Positions 39,034 to 49,603 of a stretch of DNA of 64,000 nt are shown in pieces. Both the position numbers and the translations under genes were made by a program. The DNA is taken from assembly GCA_029204225.1 (NCBI GenBank), contig CM055094.1:68038536-68102535 (forward strand), written 5' to 3'. The notes below the pieces were generated by a model that saw only the letters and a program-made list of their open reading frames with translations, did no database searches and was not told where the DNA came from. Source of the DNA: Diphasiastrum complanatum. Lineage: Eukaryota > Streptophyta > Lycopodiopsida > Lycopodiales > Lycopodiaceae. Positions within the stretch are counted from its first letter, which is position 1. Each line of letters begins with the position of its first letter.

Positions 39034-39046
39034 TGGTATCAGAGCC
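39034..39046 (+). promoter_or_regulatory. tRNA-iMet primer binding site of C2
   Basis: TGGTATCAGAGCC directly after the LTR. Confidence 0.92.
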
Positions 39047-39766
39047 TACCTAAGCTCTTGATGCTTGTTTCATCCAAAGTTCCAAAAATTCCTTGAAAAT
39101 CAAGATCTAGAGAGACTAGTTTGCATCTCCCATGCTATCTCAAGCAAAATTGGATGAAAAGGGTTCATAATCATAAGGATTGAACCATTTCTGATATTGT
39201 ACAGATTTCCCTACTCAGACACGTGTGAAGGATAGCCCAATTCACTTTGGTGGTTCTCTTCCATGTTTGATCCAAATTTGATGGTTGATAGCCAGTTTGA
39301 AAGCTATTGGACTCTAGTTTGTGTAGCAATTGACTTCATAGTGATTGGATCTCCCAATCAAAAGTTATAGTCAATTGAATCAAGGTGGGTGAGGCATCCA
39401 ACCTGGTTGGACACTTTTATTTATGACTCCCTTATGCTTGTTTGATCAATAATCTCACTTCTAGGCTTGCCAATCACACTTTTTTGAGATCTAGTTATCA
39501 AATTGAGGTCATAGCCACAATCTTTTATACAATTGGCTTGAATTTGAGTTTCTTGTGGTGATTTGGAGTGTCTCACATGTGCCAAAGTTTTCTTGACCCA
39601 AACTTAGTCCATACTTCATCAATTGAAGTGAGAGTGATCTAGATCAAGAGAGATTGGAAAAGCTAGTGAGGTCCACACAGAATTGGTAGCACACCCTTAT
39701 TGAATCCTATAGTAAGAGAGAAAACAACGTTTTCTTGTCCAATTCACAAGGAGTCTTCACTTTTAC
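39047..39766 (+). other. C2 untranslated leader
   Basis: About 720 bp between the primer site and gag start, with no open frame of note. A length of this order is within the range for copia leaders. Confidence 0.6.
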
Positions 39767-41035
39767 ATGGCATCAATGGGTTCCTATCTTTTTGAATCAA
39801 GTGAAAGGCTATCCACTTCCAATTATTCTATTTGGAAGTTGAGGATGGAGTCTATTCCAACACTCCAAGATGTGATGGATATTGTACTTGGGATTGAGGA
39901 GGAGCCTCAAGTCCTTCAAGAAGTACAAAAGCACAAGAAGAGAGCTAGGATGGCTCTCCACTACATCAAAATGAATGTCTCCAATGAGATTTTGAAGGAG
40001 ATTGATGCTTGCACATCGACCAAGGATGGTTGGGACACTCTCAAAGCAATCTATGAGGCCAAGAATACCTCAAGACTCCTCACTCTTAGAAACCAAATCT
40101 TTCAAAGTTCAAAAAAGAGTGATGAGAGTGCCACTAATTATGTGTTGAGAGTGAAAGATACTCATAGGGAGCTTGCTTGCATTGGAGGAACCATTGACCA
40201 AAGTGAGCTAGTCCAAGTCATACTCAATGGCTTGAAGAATGAGTATAAAAATCTTGTCCAATCCTATGCCATCAAGGAGGATCTACCTACTTTGGAGGCT
40301 TTGCAAGGAGTGCTAATGGCTGAAGAATCAAGACAAGAGAACAAGCTATTAAGGATGGAGAAGCTATCAATTAACCATAATGGTGATGACAAAGCTCTTT
40401 TTGCCAAGCACAAAGGGAGGAGTAAGAAACAACACCAACATATCTCTAATGACAAAACAAAGGACAAAGACCAAGATGGAGAGGAGGATGACACCTCTCA
40501 TGATTCTACCTCAAAGAAGAAGAAGAAGAATGTCAAATGCTTCTTTTGTGGCAAGATGGGACACTATGCAACAAATTGCTTCAAGAAGAAGAATCAATTT
40601 AAGCAAGCCAACCGTTCAAATGAGAAAAAAGACTCTATTTCAAGTGATGGAGAGGGATCTCTTATGGTCTCTAGTTTTTCATCTACACCTTTCAAGAAGG
40701 ATGGATCTTGGTACATTGATAGTGGAGCGTCTTCACATATGTGTAGCTCCAAGGAGTCCTTCACATCTATTATGCCTTATGGAGGAGCTAAGAAGACTAT
40801 CTATATAGCAAATGACCAAGAATGCAATATGGAAAGCATAGGGAGTATTCCCTTGAAGACCTCATCTTCTAAGATTCTTTCTCTCAACAAGGTTCTTTTT
40901 GTGCCTAATCTTACAAAGAACCTCATAAGTGTCGGCCAACTTATTGATGGAGGCCTTGATGTGAAATTCAATATTGATACTTGTATTATCAAGAGAAATG
41001 ATGAGATCCTTGCACATGGTTCAAGATTGTTGGCT
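39767..41035 (+). CDS. Copia C2 gag-protease, uninterrupted
   Basis: One open frame of about 420 meaningful codons. Gag starts MASMGSYLFESSERLSTSNY with IWKLRMESIPTLQDVMDIVL and MALHYIKMNVSNEILKEI. A Lys-rich tail leads to the knuckle CFFCGKMGHYATNC. Protease follows with SWYIDSGASSHMCSSKESF and VLFVPNLTKNLISVGQLIDG. All catalytic and zinc-binding residues are kept. The frame then runs into unrelated codons (after ILAHG) and stops at 41094, because integrase and RT are replaced by the repeat D region. It is the best-preserved coding unit of the window, and encodes particle and protease only. Confidence 0.9.
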
Positions 41036-41945
41036 GATTCAGACGAATCCCCAAGATACTCAAATAGAGCTACCCAAGAGCCCCTCTCACCTTAGACCGA
41101 GGAGGTCTCTGAGAAGATGAGACTAACGAAGACTGAGAGCCGAGTATGAGAGCCGAGGAATAGTAGTTAGTAATGACAAGCCAGAACTGTGTAAGCCTCA
41201 TGGTGAATCCCGGAAGATGGAATGACCATGTAGGAACTAGTATTTCTAGGCAAATGTAATAAATGCAAGTAGACCCCTCTTAAAAGAAAGTAGGGTGAGC
41301 TACCTTTTGATGGTGACCTCTAGTGGAGAGCATTATTCCACTTGTAATTTGTGAAATGTGGAAATTCCACTAGGATGCCACCTAAGGAGCTCTCTTGCTT
41401 GTTTAAGAGACTCCCTCTTTGTGAAGAGGAGCTTTTTGCATTGTATCTACTCCATGCTTAATAAGAAAATTTTCCATGAGTTTGATGAGACACTAAGCTC
41501 CTTGATCATGATGGTTTTCTTGAGTGATACCCCTATGATCATGCCCTTCCATTCATATTGTGTGTGGTTGTGGACTTAGAGTGGATTAATTTTCTTGCTT
41601 TCCTAGTTGTGGATTAGTTTTCATTTCTTGTTTGTGGATTAATGTAGGAATCAGCATTCAAGTAAACTGAATAGGCTAGAAATATCTTGCATATCCTCCA
41701 ACATTCTAGTTCTTGATGTTCTTGGGATGTCCAAGAATCAAAAGACTGGTTGGTTTCTTGATTCTTGGACCTCTAAAATGTTGTAGATTAGTTCTTGTTC
41801 TTGTTTTGTCGATTTATGTAAGTATAGTAGTGCTTAGGATCTGATTTCAGTCCATTTTGCAGCAAAGTAGAAGTAGATTTCATGGTTGTTCACTTGGACT
41901 GCATGCTGATCCTTTGGTTGAACTCAAAACCACATGTGAGAAGAT
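41036..41945 (+). repeat. Repeat D and adjoining sequence, plus orientation
   Basis: From 41040 it matches the minus strand of 28600-29242. The LTR-like start TGTGTAAGCC is at 41188. Contains a Ser/Phe-rich frame (41358-41579) without a motif. The last ~300 bp have no clear counterpart. Whether this is the 3' LTR of an internally deleted C2 element or a separate insertion is unresolved. Confidence 0.55.
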
Positions 41946-42039
41946 CTAACAGACAATGAAAACCACCAGAAAAGTATGGTCATGATGTTTTTAATACAAT
42001 CATCAAATTTTGTGGATTCTCTGATGAATCTCAAACATT

Positions 42040-42410
42040 CAAGGAAGCTGTTGATGGACCAGATAAAGATCGATGGATTCAAGCAATGGAGGATGAAATG
42101 TCATCCATGTATAAAAACAATGTATGGATGCTTGCACCTATTCCTGATGGAAGGAAACCAGTCAAATGCGAGTGGATCTATAAGATAAAAACAGGTCCTG
42201 ATGGAGAGAACATCAGATACAAAGCAAGGTTGGTTGCTAAAAGATTTTCACAGAAGTATGGAATCGACTACACTGATACTTATTATTCGCATCTGTAGTG
42301 GCTCATGATCTGAAAATCCATATTGTGGATGAGAAGACTGTTTTCTTGCATGCAGAATTGGAAGAAGATTTATTCATGGATCAACCACTTGGTTATGCAA
42401 ACCAAGAATA
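42040..42410 (+). pseudogene. Copia RT fragment, family distinct from C1/C2
   Basis: WIQAMEDEMSSMYKNNVWML, KPVKCEWIYKIKTGPDGENI, RLVAKRFSQKYGIDYTDTYY, then a stop and IHIVDEKTVFLHAELEEDLF. This is the N-terminal RT third, ending at 'MDQPLGYA', where another RT begins again from its N-terminus. Confidence 0.85.
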
Positions 42411-43180
42411 TATCTCATCTCACATGAAGATCCAAAGGATGTTGAAGAGGCACTCAATACCAAGGAGTGGTATGATGCCATGAAGCAAGAGTATGATGCC
42501 TTGATCATCAACAACACTTGGGAGCTTGTGGATCCTCCATCCAACAAGCACATCATTGGATCCAAGTGGGTATCTTGAATCAAGAGGCAAGATTGTATGC
42601 CAAGGGATTTGCTCAAACCCATGGAATTGATTATGAGGAGACCTTTGCACCCGTGGCAAATATGGTGACAATAAGGATTCTTATATCTCTTGCTACTTAT
42701 TTCAAGTGGAAGGTGTTCCAAGTAGATGTTTCCAATGCATTTCTCAACGCTATCTTCAAGAGGAAATCTATATGGAACAACCTCAAGGATTCATCAAGGA
42801 TGAATCAAAAGAGTGTTTGCTTTTCAAGAGTCTTTATGGACTCAAACAAGCACCAAGATCTTGGTATGAGAGGCTCAACTCTTTTCTTATCTCACTAGGA
42901 TTCACTCTTAGTGACTATGATCCTTCCATGTATATCAAGTTTGTTGCTAGTGATATTGTTATTCTTCTCATTTATGTAGATGACATTATCCTATGTGGAA
43001 GTAGAATCAAATTGGTTGAAGAGACCAAGTAGCACCTGGAAAAGAGTTTAAGATGCAAGATCTAGGAGATATCCAATACATATTAGGCCTAGAGATTGAC
43101 TTTCATGATGATTATGCTTTTATTTGTCAATCTAGATATGCTCTTGCTATGTTAAAAAAATTTCATATGGAAGGATGTAA
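42411..43180 (+). pseudogene. Second copia RT fragment (C1/C2-like)
   Basis: EWYDAMKQEYDALIINNTWE, HGIDYEETFAPVANMVTIRI, WKVFQVDVSNAFL, then a frame change to EEIYMEQPQGFIKDESKE, SLYGLKQAPRSWYERLNSFL and the catalytic LIYVDDIILCG. Part of the 'KARLVAKG' region is deleted near 42570. Ends after YALAML-like sequence, before RNase H. Its similarity to C1 RT suggests it is the displaced RT of C2. Confidence 0.85.
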
Positions 43181-43469
43181 AGTGTGAGGTAGCTCCTGAA
43201 TCAAGGATTACCTCTTGTGTGTCAGATGTGGAGATTGCACACACGTCTAAGTGTTTACTATGGAGGATCCACTACATAGAAAAGCCTCTTCCTTTGTAAA
43301 GTTAGGCGAATTTCTGGCATGTAACAAGGAAGTTGATTTGGATTTCTTGCCCTAATTTGCCATTCTAGCCTCATTTCTAGAGTCATGCCAAGTAGGTGGC
43401 TAGTTGATCAATTTTCTCCATAAATCTAGGATTTAGGTCCTATAAAGTAGGAATCACTACCAAATTGAA
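43181..43469. other. No gene recognised
   Basis: Short junction sequence between the copia RT and gypsy G3. Confidence 0.5.
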
Positions 43470-44391
43470 TTGACTCACTTTTTGGATAAACCTGCTGTTT
43501 CTCGAACTAGTTACGATATTATCGAAGATCTCGAGAAATTGCAACCAAGTATTACTTTTAAGCAATTGCACAAAGATAATGTGTTTTATCATAAACAACT
43601 CAAAGAATTGTTGGTCAAGAGAAGAATGAAATCGAGATTACCAACAGTCAATGTAAATAGAATCGAGGTTGATGATAAAGGAGCTCCAGTTATCAAGGTC
43701 CTGATTAAAGGATGTAATGTTGCAAATGTACCTATTGATTCGAGCTCTGGAGTAAATATTATTACGAAGGAAACAACCCATGATTTGGGATTAACCCATA
43801 GTACTCCCACAACCAAGTTTTTAAGTTTGGCAGATCAGACCAGTCGGAAACCAGTCGGCCTACTTAATAATGTGGAAATAGAAATTGAGGGAGAAATGTT
43901 TTTGCTGAATTTTGTGGTTACTAAATTAGTGACCATGCCTCATATCCCAAGTTGTTAGGTAGACCCTAGCTATACGATGCCGATGTGGTCACATATTGGA
44001 AAAAGAAGAAATTTCGATTTTCGATTAAAGGATCCAATCAAGAAATACGTATGAAGTGGTCAAAAGACAAATATCAAGAGGAAACTCAATCTGATACGAG
44101 TTATACCTCTGATACAGAATTTTCTTCGTCAGATGAACACTCGAGTGACACCACTAATTATATAGTTCGATATTCAGACTACTATGAGATTGATGAAGAA
44201 GTACTGGAGCATAATGGTAATCAAGCTCGAGAAATTTATGATAAGAGCGAAGTTAAATTAACCATGGGAATGATTGTTATTAATGAAATTCACAAAATTT
44301 CCATTGGTTTGGATAAACAAGTTGATATATCCTTGTATTTATTGAAATATGAAATGGGTGTATATCAAGACCTATTAACACTAGAGTCATC
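43470..44391 (+). pseudogene. Gypsy G3 protease and linker
   Basis: A 162-codon frame, with the protease site VPIDSSSGVNIITKETTHDL: Asp retained, and the usual Gly-Gly replaced by Ser-Ser. PVGLLNNVEIEIEGEMFLLN follows, as in Athila-type gypsy proteases. A frame change at about 43957 leads to an acidic linker (SDTSYTSDTEFSSSDEHSS). It is interrupted at 'ttaacactagagt' by the 44392 repeat. Confidence 0.8.
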
Positions 44392-44950
44392 ACAAAATAT
44401 GCACAAAAGTGTGCATTTCAAGCACTTACTCAAAAAATCATATCTCATAAACTATGATGAATCACATCAAATCCTTTCACATGTGTGTTTTTTATATATA
44501 CATTTACTGATTAAAAATTTTGAGACCTTCATTTTGAGCAACTTATATGTAAGATATGATGTGTCAAACATGTGGGTGTACTGATGAAACTTCAATATTT
44601 TCATATATGGGACTTTAAAAAGTATTATATGACCATAGAAACATGTCTCTCAAATTTTTTTTCAATCTGGAGTTATGTAGAGATAGACATGTGCATCTAA
44701 GGTTACCCATGTCAAGTGTTGAAAAGTATTGAAATGTGCTAGAAAGTTTCAGCTCTTTTGGAGGTGCTTTTTACAACCTTTTATTTGGCTATCTACTTTC
44801 AAAAATCATGTATGACAATAGAAACATGTCTATAAAAAAATTAAATTTGGAGTCCTATAGAGATATATATGTGCACCTAAAGTTACCCATGTGAAGTGCT
44901 GAAAATTGAAGGTTTTTGGGGGCAAATTGCCATTAATTGAGAGAGAAAAA
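44392..44950. repeat. Repeat block X: units of a ~190-bp tandem repeat
   Basis: Carries at least two units marked by 'tgtgcatctaaggttaccc' / 'tgtgcacctaaagttaccc' and 'gaaacatgtct'. It is the reverse complement of block Y (45521-46240). Inserted between gypsy G3 protease and RT. Ends at the Ser-Pro codons that begin the RT. Confidence 0.75.
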
Positions 44951-45520
44951 ATTTAAGTCCCATTGTCATTGTACCAAAGAAAAAAACAAGGAAAATTTGG
45001 GTATGCCAAAATTTCAAAAAACTCAATGATACAACTAAAAAGGATTATCATCCATTGCCTTTTACAGATTCAATACTTGATAAGGTTGTAGGTTATGAGA
45101 GGTATAGTTTCTTGGATGGCTTTTCAGGATAGAATCAAGTCCAAATAAAAAAAGAAGATCAGGACAAAACTACCTTCACGACCGATTGCGGAACCTATGC
45201 ATACATCAAAATGCCATTTGGACTTTGTAATGCCATTCCAAAGGATGATGACTATTATATTTAAGGATTTTTTGAGGAAATTTCTTGAAATATTTATTGA
45301 TGACTTCTGTGTTTTCAGCTCTACAAAGGATCAATCTGATAGACAGACTTTACAAAGATGCAGGAAAACATCGGTTTCATTACATGCCGAAAAATGCTAT
45401 TTTGGAATGACGGAGGACATACTTCTTGGTCACAAAATATCGGAAAGAGGAATAGAAGTGGACCAAGATAAGGTCAAGATTATCGAAGCTCTGCAGCCAC
45501 CCACGAACTTAACACTAGAG
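44951..45520 (+). pseudogene. Gypsy G3 reverse transcriptase fragment
   Basis: IVIVPKKKTRKIWVCQNFKK, DYHPLPFTDSILDKVVGYER and SFLDGFSG, then a TAG and KMPFGLCNA. After a frame change come FKDFLRKFLEIFIDDFCVFS, with the catalytic IDD pair intact, and EKCYFGMTEDILLGHKISER. Ends at ALQPPTNLTLEL. The RNase H and integrase are missing. Confidence 0.88.
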
Positions 45521-46240
45521 TTGCTTTCAGCACATTTTTGTGCGCGTGCACAGAAAAGTGCGCATAAAACCCTTGGTCACTTGACAAGACATAACATGCC
45601 ATCAAATGATTGAAATTTCAATCTTTTAATTGTATGTAGAACTAGACTTGACTCTTCATTGTGTTATTGGAAGACTTAATCTTTTTTTCTCTCAATTGAT
45701 GGTAATTTGACCCCAAAAATCTTCAATTTTTAGCACTTTTTAGCACTTCATAGGAGTAACTTTAGGTGCACATATATATATCTATAGGATTCCAAATTAA
45801 GAATTTTTTTTTAAATATATGTTTCTATGCTCATAAATGATTTTTGAAAGTAGACAGCCAAAGAAAGTATTGTAAAAAGCAGCTCCAAAAGAGCTTAAAC
45901 TTTCTAGCACCTTTCAATAGTTTTTAATACTTTTCAACACTTGACATGGATAACTTTAGATGCACATATCTATCTCTACATAACTCCAAATTGAAAAAAA
46001 ATTAGAAGACATGTTTCTATGGTCATATAATACTTCTTAAAGTAGACAAACCAAAAAAATATTGTTAAAATCATGGTATTATACACTCATATATGATATT
46101 TCCAATTTTGGTGATTTTTATCATCACTTAAAAGGGTAACTTTGAATGCATGTATTATCTCTATAGATCTCCAAATTCAAATTTTTTTTATAGGCATGTT
46201 TCTATAATCATAGGTTTTAAGAGTAGACATGCTAAAACCA
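45521..46240. repeat. Repeat block Y: three units of the ~190-bp tandem repeat, inverted relative to X
   Basis: Units are marked by 'gtaactttaggtgcacata' (45756), 'ataactttagatgcacata' (45950) and 'gtaactttgaatgcatg' (46136), each followed by 'ctccaaatt' and then 'atgtttctat'. Nearest the RT, 'ctctcaattgatggtaattt' pairs with the inner end of block X. The first ~150 bp (45521-45680) are not clearly paired. Confidence 0.8.
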
Positions 46241-49200
46241 CTTGCAAACATGAATTTTTCACTATTAGCCCTTAGCATGACTAGAGTATCTATTAATGTA
46301 GTGAATATATAGTCAATATGATCTATTTGATCTGAAAATGGTGTGCAAGTCGGTAGCTTTGCCAATAATTGATGATATACTACCATTTTGAGGATATGTC
46401 TAAGTACTTGTTCTTCACAAATAATCTGACTAATAAAGTGAGGTCAATGTTTTCAAGAAATGAATTGGACATAAATGAGGTTGAAGTATTCATGTAAAGT
46501 TGACATAAAAGTGGGTTGGATAAGTTTCTTGGGACATATTTAGATTTGAAATGTACATGGGCATTTGACCAGGCTTGCAAGTAAATGTCCCACCTAGAGC
46601 TCTACGTGTAGTCCTATTACAACCAAGGAAAATTTTTATCTTTGTTTTAGCTTGCAAGTTACCTACAAAATTCTATGGAAATGGGACCTACATTTAGACC
46701 TTAAAGCTTGCTCACCCTATATGGTAATCCAAGGTAAAGGTGCCACATAGGACTGATTCATGCTAGACTAGTCAAGAAATGTTGTTCTACATAATTTGAT
46801 GGCTCTACTCTCATTTCTATCCACACCTAGATACACATTCAAATGTACATTTAAGTTGAATGACTACTCCCAATGAAAAGAACACACCATGAATAGGTTC
46901 ATTGTTGTGATCAGTTACATTCTAAACTCCTTATCTAGATTCTACTCTTGCTTTAGTCCCCGGTGGAAAAAACTCCTTTTAAGATAGAACTCCTATTTGA
47001 ACACAAAAAGTAGACCTATGGACACTTCCATTTATTGTACCATTACATGACAAATAACAACATGACTAACTCATTCATGAATGTTAACAACGAGATTTGG
47101 ACAATATAAGTGGTGATTGTTTGTATCACAAATTCATCAATTACCTCCTATATTTGTCACTTCAACCTCATGTTAACACTTCTCATTAAGCAATAATCAA
47201 AAAGACATTTCAACTAATGGTTGACACTTATGTGTGCCTTCTTCATCTTCTCTTACCATATACACTACAAATGGAAAAGCTGATGTATAACATGCTGAGT
47301 TCAACTCTCTAGAGAATATGTCAATATAAAATTGAACCTTTTAGATCATTCAAATCATGCCATAATTCTTATTCGTTAAAGAACGAAGTTGTCAGATTGG
47401 AGTTGCCTCTTTAGAATGGCTACTTTCACACACATATAAACTACATACTATTCTGAAATAGAAGTAACCTTATCATAATCTTCATCTCATAATTATAATC
47501 AATGCTCTAGAAATTTCAGATTCAAAGATGTCCACAAATAAGACATTTATTTGCTAATTCAAATACCTTTTCCATCATACTCCACATTAAAAAGAGTTAC
47601 ATGTCATGAAACTACTCATCGTTCTTAAAGGAAGAGTGCCAAAAATGCTAGCACACAAATTGCTAAAGTACCTAGCACTACTTCCATTATATGACCGTGG
47701 GTTGCAAAGTTAAATAGTCATAGAGTTATAGATGTTTATAGCCTGCATGAGGCTCATTGAATGATAGTGGGGAGCAGAATACTAATAATTGTACTTCCAT
47801 GTTTCATTCTTACATGGTGGATGAATTTTCGTAGCAATATCACATATTGGAAACCTCGGTTGATCATCTTGAAAGACAGAGGCAACCCTTATACTCGGTG
47901 AGGGTGAAACACACCTCCTGAGCTAGGAATGAATCAATTTCTCACTAAATTGTCTAGAACACCCCGCCCATGCCATCTGTTGAAACACACAGATCTTGGG
48001 AGGCGAGCACTCGGACACCTAAGAAACAAGATGTGTCAATCCCCTGAGCACTTTGAGAAAAATAGCTAAACATCTAATCCGATCAACGCATTATCAAGCG
48101 AACTTGAATCTTAGGTGTTGAAAACTTGCTCGTGTCGTGAATCGTCATGTCTTATTGGGAGTTATGAACCTCGTATCATCCACAGAAGTAACGTGTCATT
48201 AAACTAAGGGCCATGTTTGATGAACCCTGTGGTATGTAAGGCACCCCACAACTTAAAATGAATATATGCTGGGAAGAGATCTAGGAACATGTGCACTAGC
48301 CCTCAAAAACCGTTATGCAGTTTCATAGGCATGCACCAGTATCTGACCTTATTAGAGCTTGTAATCACATTCCCCAATGAGATCTCAGTGCCATAAATTT
48401 GGCTTTACATGTACAACTCTTTGAAACAACTCAAGTCAATTATAAGAGAATATTCGATGAAGGTCAGAGCCATCATAGAGGTAGAATGTCTACTGAATGA
48501 CCACAAAATGACCATGCAAATGGGATTAGATCTGGATTTCTCAAAGGTAGTTGTGGACAAGACCAAAGATGTTGTTTTCATGTGGAGGAGTGGAAGGAAG
48601 CCTTTCAAGTGAATGAATTGGTAGAATTCGAAAGCCAAAGTGCAAAGAAGAACTGTCAAGCATTACCAAGAGGATATATCACATAGAACCAAGACTGGTT
48701 AGGCAAAATTGAATGAGATCGCATACAAAATGACCATAGATAGAAAGGGCGAATGCATATTTCAAGTTGAGACAAATTTGATTCCACAACAATGTTACCT
48801 CATGCCTAGCACTTTACTGGTTGAATAGACCCCCAAAACACAAATTGAACTACAGGGGATCTTCCGACAGGACCAATCCCTCGAAGGAAAATCCGCCCAA
48901 CATGGGGCTTGAATGAACCAAAAAATCCTGCAGTAGCCCTTGGAGAGACATCTAATAGAGAATTTGGCACATTCTATTTCTAGGCCCAAGTCATAAATAA
49001 ATTGTGGAGGCTCGATGAGATTCTCCATAGATATGACACTAAGAAAATTCAATGGTGCAGATGGCAAGGATGATCAAACCACATTCTTTACAAAGTAGAA
49101 CATAGTCCTAACCTTGTTTCTTGTTAGGAAATTTGGCGATACAATAATTCCACCACATCCAAAACATTTGATAGGGAGCTACATGTTCCTTTCCAAACTT

Positions 49201-49363
49201 GATTGGCATAAATAGGAATGAGATTCCATCATAAGTATCTACAAAAGTTATAGAAAGTTCATCTAATATTCTTGGAGGATCGTATAGTGGTTTGAAAAAC
49301 TTAGGCTCAAGCATTACAATATACAAATTATTTGGAAGTACATGGGATCTAGTAGCCATCTAT
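46241..49363. other. Over 3 kb without a recognisable gene
   Basis: Short frames only. Two minus-strand frames near the right end (48795-49067; 49108-49359, with PLYDPPRILDELSITFVDTY) look protein-like but match no family I know. A plus-strand frame at 48409-48612 is likewise unassigned. No LTR, primer site, microsatellite or inverted repeat seen. Confidence 0.5.
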
Positions 49364-49603
49364 CTTTGGTCATTTGTTGGTGGTGCATTGGTTCTAGTTT
49401 ATCTTATTAGCTATTTTTGTCTATTGGGGCTTTTGCTGTTGTGGGTTTTGTTGATAGTAATTTTCCTTGTCTATCTAGGCTTTGGTCATTTGTTGGTGGT
49501 GCATTGGTTCTAGATTATCTTATATTAGCTATTTTTGTCTATTGGGGCTTTTTGTTGTTGTGGGTTTTGTTGATAATAATTTTCCTTGCCTATCTAGGCT
49601 TTC
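49364..49603 (+). repeat. Two-unit tandem repeat, period ~116-120 bp
   Basis: 'ctttggtcatttgttggtgg' begins at 49364 and 49480. Each unit ends in 'cctatctaggctttcg' or 'tctatctaggctttgg'. The hydrophobic plus frames across it are a by-product of the T/G-rich sequence. Confidence 0.9.

Noticed and set aside
31021-39046. tRNA genes at the TGGTATCAGAGC sites
   Set aside because: These are 12-13-bp primer sites complementary to the tRNA 3' end; no cloverleaf or A/B boxes follow.
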